DNA of 5,110 nt from Victivallales bacterium (GTDB lineage Bacteria; Verrucomicrobiota; Lentisphaeria; Oligosphaerales; Lenti-02). Shown one piece after another: positions 1-5,110 of this stretch (positions are counted from its first letter, which is position 1; the number at the start of each line of letters is the position of its first letter). The notes below the pieces were generated by a model, which worked only from the letters and a program-made list of their open reading frames with translations, was not told the DNA's origin and made no database searches. The position numbers and the translations under genes were made by a program. Where the stretch lies: assembly GCA_018648945.1 (NCBI GenBank), contig JABGQJ010000578.1, positions 1-5,110 of the forward strand, written 5' to 3'.

Positions 1-1905
1 CCGACAGCGATCCTCGTCCTGGCTCTCTCCTACCTCGTCGTGTTCCTTGCCGCATTCGTTGTCCCTGGCTGGCGGGGCCGCATCCCCGGGACCTTCACCC
101 GCGGGCTCCTCTGCCTCGCCTTCGTGCCCATCTACATCCTCGTCTTCCCAGTCCACAAGGGACTCGGGCTGACCGGGTTTATCTGGAGCTTCCTGACCTC
201 CCAGTGCCTGCTCCGAACCCCCTCCCCGGAACTCGCTGGCTCGGAGGCCGGGGGCCTCGGCCTCGCCTTCGCGGCCCTCACCGCTGGCGGCACGGTCACC
301 GCCGCCTTCCTGGCCTCGGGATACGGCCTGCTCTGTGGCAGCGTCGGCATGGCGTCGGCGGCCATGTTCGCGGTCCTCGCCGTGGCCTCGCTGATGGCCC
401 TCGGCAGCCCCGCCATCCCTTCGCGCACCTTCGCCGCAGCCGAGCATACCCTCACGGCCCTGGCCCTGATCTGCCTAGTCTGGCCCACGGGACGACACGC
501 CGCGCTGCCCATTCTGGCCATGCGCCTTGCCCTCGCGGCATTCCGGGGCTGGCGGCTGCGCTATGGCTTCGACTCCCTCTGGCACCACCTCACCGATAGC
601 CCGGCACAACTGCTTGTGCTCAGCTTCGCGGCGGTGATCCTGGTGGGTACGCTCCTGCTTACGCTGCCCGTTTCCACCGCTGCGGAACGGGGACTGTCGA
701 CCATCAACGCCTTCTTCACCGCCACCAGCGCCACCTGCGTCACCGGCCTCATCGTCGTGGACACAGGCACGGCCTTCTCCCATTTCGGGCAACTGGTCGT
801 GCTTACCCTCATCCAGATCGGCGGCCTGGGTATCATGACCATTTCCGTGTTTGCCGCCCTGGCCCTTGGCCGCCGCGTCGGCTTGCGCAGCGAGTTTGCG
901 GTCGGCGAGATGATCGGTGAAGAACGCAACCGCATGGCGCGGCGGCTGCTCTATTTCATTGTGTTGGTCACGCTCGCCATCGAGTGCACTGGGGCCCTGG
1001 CCCTGGCCTACGGCTTTCGGGCCTATCGCGGCTATGGCCTGCTCAAGTCCCTCTACTACGGCGTGTTCCACAGCGTCAGCGCCTTCTGCAACGCGGGCTT
1101 CGCGCTCTTCCAGGACAGCTTCGTCGGCTTCGCCCACATCCCCTTCTTCCCACTGGCGCTCTCGGTGCTGATCACCCTCGGCGGGCTCGGGTTCGGGGTT
1201 CTCTACACGCTGTTCCGCCTCCCCGGAAGCCGACGTGCAAGCTATGGACCGCACGTGAAACTCGTTCTCGTCACCAGTGCCGTACTCACTCTGGGCGGGA
1301 CGCTCCTCTTCCTGGCTATCGAGCGGAACCACTCCCTCGCAGGCATGTCCGCCCGTGATTCCCTGGTCAACGCCTGGTTCCAGTCGGTGACCGCTCGCAC
1401 CGCCGGCTTCAACACCGTCGATATCGGCCAGTTCGCCCCGGCCTCCAACCTGATCATGAATCTCCTCATGTTCGTCGGCGCGGCGCCGGGCTCAACGGGA
1501 GGGGGAATCAAGGTCACGACCCTGGTCGTCCTGGTGCTCCTGCTTCGCTCCGTCCTCAACGGTCGCGAGGAAGTCGTTGCTTTCGGGCGCCGGATCGAGG
1601 AGACCACGGTGCGGAAGGCCACGGCTCTGGTCTGCCTGTCCGGCCTCGCTGTGGTCTGTGCAGCGACCATCCTCCTGCTGAGCCAGCCCATCGCCACGAC
1701 GGAAATCCTCTTCGAGACCGTCTCCGCCTTCGGTACGGTCGGGCTCTCCATCGGCGCCACCGGCAAGCTCAACGGCCTCGGCAAGGCGGTGGTCATCCTG
1801 CTGATGTTCATCGGCCGCGTGGGGCCGTTGACGCTGCTGGTCATGATGCGCCCGCGGCGACGGACCTCCGTAGACTACCCGGCCGCCCGGGTGATGGTGG
1901 GGTAG
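1..1905 (+). CDS. ktrB: KtrB/TrkH-family potassium channel subunit, 5' partial, with extended N-terminus
   Basis: Integral membrane, ion-conducting subunit of a Ktr/Trk K+ uptake system. The frame is open from base 1. A GTG at 40 lies inside a hydrophobic run with no Shine-Dalgarno, so the true start is probably upstream of the window. Counting from that GTG, the channel core runs from about residue 187 (SPAQLLVLSF) to 621, the usual KtrB length of roughly 435-450. All four pore loops are visible with their filter glycine: TCVTGL (G236), CNAGF (G353), TARTAGFN (G456) and FGTVGLS (G568). The glycine-rich intramembrane gate loop PGSTGGGIK is at 483-491. The C-terminus ends naturally (YPAARVMVG). 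At least 199 residues before the core form several extra hydrophobic segments that typical KtrB lacks. ktrA follows 257 bases downstream. The single-RCK partner favours Ktr over E. coli-type Trk naming. Family assignment is very secure; the ion (K+ versus Na+ co-transport) is inferred. Confidence 0.95.
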   Translation, partial: PTAILVLALSYLVVFLAAFVVPGWRGRIPGTFTRGLLCLAFVPIYILVFPVHKGLGLTGFIWSFLTSQCLLRTPSPELAGSEAGGLGLAFAALTAGGTVTAAFLASGYGLLCGSVGMASAAMFAVLAVASLMALGSPAIPSRTFAAAEHTLTALALICLVWPTGRHAALPILAMRLALAAFRGWRLRYGFDSLWHHLTDSPAQLLVLSFAAVILVGTLLLTLPVSTAAERGLSTINAFFTATSATCVTGLIVVDTGTAFSHFGQLVVLTLIQIGGLGIMTISVFAALALGRRVGLRSEFAVGEMIGEERNRMARRLLYFIVLVTLAIECTGALALAYGFRAYRGYGLLKSLYYGVFHSVSAFCNAGFALFQDSFVGFAHIPFFPLALSVLITLGGLGFGVLYTLFRLPGSRRASYGPHVKLVLVTSAVLTLGGTLLFLAIERNHSLAGMSARDSLVNAWFQSVTARTAGFNTVDIGQFAPASNLIMNLLMFVGAAPGSTGGGIKVTTLVVLVLLLRSVLNGREEVVAFGRRIEETTVRKATALVCLSGLAVVCAATILLLSQPIATTEILFETVSAFGTVGLSIGATGKLNGLGKAVVILLMFIGRVGPLTLLVMMRPRRRTSVDYPAARVMVG

Positions 1906-1952
1906 AGGGAGAAACTGGCAGAAGACGCCAGGTGCCAGTCGCGTGCCGCTAG

Positions 1953-2039
1953 GGCGACACCACGCCCGAGCCTGCCACCGGGATGGTAGCCCTGCTGGCC
2001 ACAGCTGGCTTCGCCTTTGGCCGCCGCCGACGCGCCTGA
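1953..2039 (+). pseudogene. Orphan C-terminal PEP-CTERM sorting signal (gene remnant)
   Basis: Read in the frame of base 1953, this stretch gives GDTT, then PEPAT, a hydrophobic run GMVALLATAGFAFG, then RRRRA and a TGA stop at 2037-2039. That is the three-part layout of an exosortase-processed PEP-CTERM tail: PEP motif, one membrane helix, arginine cluster at the very C-terminus. There is no gene body. The same frame has a TAG at 1950-1952, and ktrB ends in a different frame only 47 bases before the fragment. The only in-frame ATG (1983) lies after the PEP motif and would give an 18-residue peptide, so it cannot rescue the signal. The best reading is the 3' end of a deleted surface-protein gene. 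Alternatives are a chance hydrophobic read-out of GC-rich DNA, or an assembly deletion. The terminator 24 bases after the stop fits a former gene end. Confidence 0.6.
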
Positions 2040-2063
2040 TTCCCTCCCGACGATCCCCCGCCC

Positions 2064-2089
2064 CCCCTTGGTTCCACCGGACCAAGGGG
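2064..2089 (+). terminator. Hairpin terminator between ktrB and ktrA
   Basis: CCCCTTGGT (2064-2072) pairs perfectly with ACCAAGGGG (2081-2089). The stem can extend inward by a T:G and a C:G pair, giving 11 pairs and a four-base loop CACC. A T-rich but interrupted tract follows (2092-2108, TTT-CC-TTT-C-TT-CCC-TT-C), as expected for an intrinsic terminator on the + strand. On the other strand the stem is followed by G-rich sequence, so it should work only in the + direction. It lies 159 bases after the ktrB stop and 24 after the PEP-CTERM remnant stop. It should separate ktrB from ktrA transcription. Confidence 0.75.
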
Positions 2090-2122
2090 CGTTTCCTTTC
2101 TTCCCTTCGTCGCCTTGGGCGC

Positions 2123-2128
2123 TATGTT
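2123..2128 (+). promoter_or_regulatory. Possible -10 element of a ktrA promoter
   Basis: TATGTT lies 34 bases before the ktrA ATG and just after the terminator, where a promoter is needed. It matches TATAAT at four of six positions. No convincing -35 hexamer is at the right distance; TTCCCT at 2101-2106, spaced 16 bases, is the nearest candidate. The placement is logical but the sequence support is weak. Confidence 0.2.
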
Positions 2129-2149
2129 CCCATCACTCCATGGCACAGC

Positions 2150-2154
2150 AAGGA
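2150..2154 (+). promoter_or_regulatory. Shine-Dalgarno site that fixes the ktrA start
   Basis: AAGGA lies 8 bases before the ATG at 2163. This supports that ATG over the earlier in-frame TTG (2115) and ATG (2124), whose extra 13-16 residues do not resemble the start of an RCK domain. Confidence 0.7.
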
Positions 2155-2162
2155 ACTTCGGG

Positions 2163-2840
2163 ATGAAACGACAGATCGCAGTGATCGGGCTTGGCATTTT
2201 CGGGCGCCAACTGGCCGTCTCGCTTTCCCAGCGGGGCTTCTCAGTAATGGCCATCGACAATACCCCCGAGCCGGTGGATGAGATCAAGGACGAAGTGGCA
2301 CAGGCACTCGTGCTGGACACCACCAACGAGCACGCCCTGCTGGAGGCGAAAGTGGACGAGATGGAGGTCGTCGTCAACGCCATCGGCACCCAGCATATCG
2401 AGAACAGCATCCTCACCACCGCTCTGCTCCGCCAGCTCGGCGTGGCCCACATCATCGCCCGGGCCACGGCCCCCCTCCACGCGCGCATCCTGCGGCAGGT
2501 GGGTGCCCACGAAGTGGTGAACCCCGAAGAAGATATGGCCCGTAAGCTGGCCCACCAACTGGCCAGGCCGGGCCTGCGCGAGGTCCTTCCCCTGGCGGAG
2601 GATGTATGCGTGGCCGAGCTTCCCGTTCCCGCCAGTTTCGTGGGCAAGACTCTCGGCCAGCTTGAGGTCCGCCGCCGCTATCGCGTCAATGTCATCGGCG
2701 TGCAACGCATCCCCGGCGAGGGGCGCGAACGACGCATGACGCTGAACGTGTCCCCAAACGACGATCCCTTCCAGGAGGGCGACGCCCTAGTCGTCATCGG
2801 CCGCGATGAGGACGTGGATCGCCTGGGGGGCCTCGGCTGA
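2163..2840 (+). CDS. ktrA: KtrA/TrkA-type RCK regulatory subunit of K+ channel
   Basis: Cytosolic gating subunit, 225 residues, close to the usual single-RCK KtrA length of about 220. In this family an octameric ring sits under the KtrB dimer and opens or closes the pore according to bound ATP/ADP or NAD(H). The N-terminal RCK domain (about 1-130) starts at once with the Rossmann strand and glycine motif GLGIFG (residues 9-14). An acidic residue ends the second strand (D32), where the nucleotide ribose binds. The VLDTTNEHAL and NPEEDMARKLA segments are typical of the family. E122 in NPEED probably corresponds to the cation-binding glutamate of B. subtilis KtrA (inference). The RCK_C domain (about 140-222) carries FVGKTLGQLEVRRRYRVNV and ends in GDALVVIGR. 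ATG 2163 is chosen because it places the first strand at the N-terminus and has AAGGA upstream. It follows ktrB but behind a terminator, so the two are probably expressed separately. Every expected motif is intact. Confidence 0.95.
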   Translation: MKRQIAVIGLGIFGRQLAVSLSQRGFSVMAIDNTPEPVDEIKDEVAQALVLDTTNEHALLEAKVDEMEVVVNAIGTQHIENSILTTALLRQLGVAHIIARATAPLHARILRQVGAHEVVNPEEDMARKLAHQLARPGLREVLPLAEDVCVAELPVPASFVGKTLGQLEVRRRYRVNVIGVQRIPGEGRERRMTLNVSPNDDPFQEGDALVVIGRDEDVDRLGGLG

Positions 2841-2951
2841 CAGCGGCGAACGGCAGATAGGAATGCCGGATCTCCGGGCTTTGTCCCCCATTTCCCGTCC
2901 CCTGAATCCTGAATTCCCGCTTCCGTGTTCCACATCGAGTCCCCAACCAAC

Positions 2952-2956
2952 GGGAG
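2952..2956 (+). promoter_or_regulatory. Shine-Dalgarno site that fixes the isomerase-like gene start
   Basis: GGGAG lies 7 bases before the GTG at 2964. The earlier in-frame GTG at 2925 has only pyrimidine-rich sequence before it and would add 13 unconserved-looking residues, so 2964 is preferred. Confidence 0.65.
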
Positions 2957-2963
2957 TCCCATC

Positions 2964-4355
2964 GTGAATGCCCCTCTGCTTGGGCTCTGCCCGATCGGCA
3001 AATTCGTCTTCAGCAACGAGGACGCCATCCGCCTGAAGGATGAGATCCGTGCCCGGCTTCTGTCCTGGCAGATTCCCTTCATCGACCTGGAGGGCCTGCT
3101 TGAGGATGGCCTGGTCAAGGACCAGGGCCATGTGAGCGCGGTGGTGGAACTTTTCCGCACGGCTGGCGTGGATGCGCTCTTCGTACCCCACTGCAACTTC
3201 GGCACCGAGGGTGCCGTGGGCATGATTGCCCGCAAGCTTGGGGTGCCCGTGCTGCTCTGGGGGCCCCGCGATGAAGCCCCCCTGGCAGATGGCACCCGCC
3301 TGCGCGACTCCCTCTGCGGCCTGTTTGCCTCCAGCAATGTCCTCGGCAAGCTCGGCGTGCCCTTCACCTACATCGAGAACTGCCGACTCGACGATCCCCC
3401 CTTCGCCAAGGGCGTCGATATGTTCCTCCGTGCCGCCCACGCCGCCAGCGCCCTGCGCAACGGCATCATCATCGGCCACTTAGGCCAGCGCATCGACTTC
3501 TTCTGGACCACCATCATCAACGAGCGCGAACTGCTGGAACAGTTCAACGTGCAGGTCCTGCCCCTCGATCTGGTGGACTTCATCGCCCATGCCAAGGACC
3601 GCGCGCAACGGGGCCGCGCAGGCTACGAAAGAGAACTCGCCGAACTCCGCGCGACAGCTCAGGTCACCGGCTTCGACGACGACAGCCCCATGCTCCAGGT
3701 CCTGGCCATGCGTGACCAGATGCTGGCCTTGGGCGAGGAACACGGCCTGGATGCCTTGGCCGTCCAGGAGTTCACCTCGCTGGTCGATGCCATGGGGGCC
3801 TATTGCTGCTATGCAGAGTCTGCGGTAGGCGACCGACTGACCATCGCCTACGAGTCCGATATCCACGGGGCTATCAGCAACATCATGGCCCAGCGCGCCG
3901 CCCTCGGTGCCAGCCCTGCCTTCCTTTCGGAGTTCGTTGTCCGCCACCCCGAGAACGACAACGCCGGCTGCGTATGGCACGCCGGCGCCCCCCTGAGCAT
4001 GCGCGATCCGGCGGACCCGCTGCGCATCGGCAATCACTGGATCCTGCCCAGCCCGCTCTCGGGCATGACCCATTTCCGGCTGCGCTCCGGAGCGGTGACC
4101 ATGGCCCGCTTCGATGGTGCTGGGGACGGGTACCAGCTGGCTATCGGGCAGGCCTCCACCTGCGACGGCCCCGCCACCCAGAACAACTACTGCTGGGTGG
4201 AAGTGGACAACTGGCCACACTGGGAACGGACCCTGATGGAGGGCCCGTTCATCCACCACATGGCCATGGTCTATGGTCAATACGGCGACGCCTTGCAGGA
4301 AGCCTGCAAGTACGTGCCCGGACTCGCGCCACTGCGTCTGGACCAGACCAACTAG
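2964..4355 (+). CDS. L-fucose/L-arabinose isomerase-like protein
   Basis: A cytosolic protein of 463 residues that reads as a member of the FucI/AraA isomerase superfamily, whose members interconvert aldoses and ketoses with a divalent metal, usually Mn2+. The N-terminal half (about 1-170) has the alternating strands of the family's Rossmann-like domain, beginning MNAPLLGLCPIGKFVFSNED, with VDALFVPHCNFGTEG and LGVPVLLWGPRDE further on. The C-terminal half shows likely metal ligands: E269 in VQEFTS, D299 in YESDIHGA and a histidine in FIHHMAM (H431 or H432). By order and spacing these resemble E337, D361 and H528 of E. coli FucI (alignment by eye). It is shorter than FucI (about 590 residues), like many uncharacterised relatives in environmental bacteria. 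GTG 2964 is chosen for its Shine-Dalgarno. It stands alone after a 123-base gap behind ktrA, and the next gene converges on it. Fold and superfamily are fairly secure; the sugar substrate is unknown, so no gene symbol is given. Confidence 0.82.
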   Translation: MNAPLLGLCPIGKFVFSNEDAIRLKDEIRARLLSWQIPFIDLEGLLEDGLVKDQGHVSAVVELFRTAGVDALFVPHCNFGTEGAVGMIARKLGVPVLLWGPRDEAPLADGTRLRDSLCGLFASSNVLGKLGVPFTYIENCRLDDPPFAKGVDMFLRAAHAASALRNGIIIGHLGQRIDFFWTTIINERELLEQFNVQVLPLDLVDFIAHAKDRAQRGRAGYERELAELRATAQVTGFDDDSPMLQVLAMRDQMLALGEEHGLDALAVQEFTSLVDAMGAYCCYAESAVGDRLTIAYESDIHGAISNIMAQRAALGASPAFLSEFVVRHPENDNAGCVWHAGAPLSMRDPADPLRIGNHWILPSPLSGMTHFRLRSGAVTMARFDGAGDGYQLAIGQASTCDGPATQNNYCWVEVDNWPHWERTLMEGPFIHHMAMVYGQYGDALQEACKYVPGLAPLRLDQTN

Positions 4356-4529
4356 CCTGACCTATTCATGCACATCGTCACGAAAGCCGCTAGCGCACGT
4401 GAGACCAGTGCTTTGTGCACACAAGTCGGACGCAGGCGTATCGAGATACGTCAAGATCGGCGTTGGGCGCAAGACTCTGGGATTGCGCGCGATAGAGGGT
4501 TGCAGTAGATGGTTCATGGATAGATCAGG
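4356..4529. other. Convergent intergenic region with weak hairpins
   Basis: This stretch lies between the stop of the isomerase-like gene and the stop of the opposite-strand oxidoreductase, where termination in both directions would be expected. It has visibly more A and T than the genes around it. Two short inverted repeats are visible: GGCGTAT/ATACGTC at 4435-4452 (seven pairs including one G:U, loop CGAG), and GCGCAA (4467-4472) with TTGCGC (4483-4488), loop of ten. Neither is followed by a T-tract on either strand, so neither is called a terminator. No gene or RNA is supported here. Confidence 0.4.
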
Positions 4530-5110
4530 CTAGCCCAGAATCGCCCCTTGCTCCCGCAGACATTCCTGCAGACGCGCCACCGCGATCTGCCGGGGAGGGA
4601 TTCCCTCGGCGCAAGCGAGCGCCGCAGCCACCCCTGCCGCCTGGCCAATGGCCATGGAGATCGGGATGACTCGGGTCGAGGCCATCGCCTCGTGCGTCGC
4701 CGAGATGCAGCGGCCCGCCACCAATACCCGCTCCGCATCCCTCGGCAAGAGGCTGCGGTAGGGGATCTGGTAACGCGGCGGGCGCGCGGTCTCCAGCCCC
4801 GCGTGGTCCGGCGAATGGACGTCGATGTGATAGGCCCCGCAGGCGATGGTGTCCGGGAACGTACGCCCCACCAGTAGATCCTCTCCGGTCAGGACATGGT
4901 CACCAACCAGGTGATTTGTCTCGCGCACGCCGATCTGATGCGGCGTGGCCACCAACCGGCAGTCGCCGAACCCGGGCACGTATTCGCGCAGGAAGCGCAC
5001 CCAATGCCGCGCCTGTCGCGCCCCTTCCAGTTCGGCCCGCGTGAAGCTCGCCGGGTCGCCGAGGTCCACGTCCTCGACCCGACTGGCCACCGTGAAGAAC
5101 TCCCTCTTCC
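4530..5110 (-). CDS. FAD-dependent oxidoreductase (FAD_oxidored type), C-terminal part
   Basis: The C-terminal 192 codons of a larger flavoprotein. The frame stays open through base 5110, so the start and the N-terminal FAD-binding GxGxxG lie outside the window. The visible part matches the FAD_oxidored class (PF12831) in order: a TRAELEGARQARHWVRFLREYVPGF segment, GVRETNHLVGDHVLTGEDLL, then FPDTIACGAYHIDVHSPD, IPYRSLLP, and the closing FAD-contact region VLVAGRCISATHEA (about 4729-4688) with GQAAGVAAAL (about 4651-4622). The end LQECLREQGAIL is also typical. A GTG at 5088-5090 exists but is internal, because the family pattern continues upstream of it. These proteins are abundant and largely uncharacterised in polysaccharide-degrading environmental bacteria. 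The substrate is unknown. It converges on the isomerase-like gene and so is not in its operon. The stop is TAG at 4532-4530. Confidence 0.9.
   Translation of the reverse strand, partial: KREFFTVASRVEDVDLGDPASFTRAELEGARQARHWVRFLREYVPGFGDCRLVATPHQIGVRETNHLVGDHVLTGEDLLVGRTFPDTIACGAYHIDVHSPDHAGLETARPPRYQIPYRSLLPRDAERVLVAGRCISATHEAMASTRVIPISMAIGQAAGVAAALACAEGIPPRQIAVARLQECLREQGAILG

Noticed and set aside
475..1332. Long open frame of 285 codons on the minus strand
   Set aside because: It lies fully inside ktrB. Its translation is low-complexity charged sequence with no domain, as expected for an antisense shadow in GC-rich DNA.
1943..2281. Open frame of 112 codons on the plus strand spanning the ktrB-ktrA gap
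   Set aside because: It starts with a GTG without a ribosome site, runs through the terminator hairpin and overlaps the conserved start of ktrA in another frame.
2865..2880. Small hairpin CCGG-ATCT-CCGG after ktrA as a terminator
   Set aside because: The stem is only four to five pairs with a tight loop, and the sequence after it is mostly C rather than T.
3480..4280. Long open frame of 266 codons on the minus strand
   Set aside because: It is antisense to the isomerase-like gene, whose sense-strand protein carries recognisable motifs. The antisense product has none.
4411..4426. Near-palindrome around GTGCAC in the convergent gap
   Set aside because: It folds into only four or five pairs rich in A:T, lacks a T-tract and has no second copy in the window, so neither a terminator nor an operator can be supported.
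4273..4533. Open frame of 86 codons on the plus strand crossing the convergent gap
   Set aside because: It begins inside the isomerase-like gene in another frame, has no ribosome site and no recognisable domain.

Overview
The window is GC-rich bacterial chromosomal DNA with dense ordinary coding. It holds four real protein genes, two cut by the window edges: a KtrB/TrkH-type potassium channel subunit (+, 5' end missing), its RCK-domain partner KtrA (+), an L-fucose/L-arabinose isomerase-like protein (+), and the C-terminal part of an FAD-dependent oxidoreductase (-). No tRNA, rRNA, CRISPR array, transposase or phage gene was seen. The host cannot be fixed from the sequence. The decayed PEP-CTERM tail points to a Gram-negative lineage with exosortase. 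The N-terminally extended KtrB, the isomerase-like protein and this class of FAD oxidoreductase together recall Planctomycetota, Verrucomicrobiota or Armatimonadota. This is an inference only.

Left part (1-2840): ktrB and ktrA should form one K+ uptake system, the membrane channel subunit and a cytosolic nucleotide-gated ring. They are not tightly coupled. The 257-base gap between them (1906-2162) contains a fragment that reads as the last 28 codons of a PEP-CTERM protein with no gene body, then a strong hairpin terminator, then the leader of ktrA. ktrA is therefore probably transcribed from its own promoter.

Middle (2841-4355): a 123-base spacer leads to the isomerase-like gene, which starts at a GTG behind a clear Shine-Dalgarno. 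The three metal-ligand positions expected of the FucI/AraA fold appear to be present, but the substrate is unknown.

Right part (4356-5110): a 174-base convergent intergenic region with only weak hairpins separates the isomerase-like gene from the oxidoreductase on the opposite strand. Both may serve carbohydrate metabolism, but their convergent orientation means they are not one operon.

The one clearly unexpected item is the orphan PEP-CTERM tail at 1953-2039. I found no convincing new biological system.
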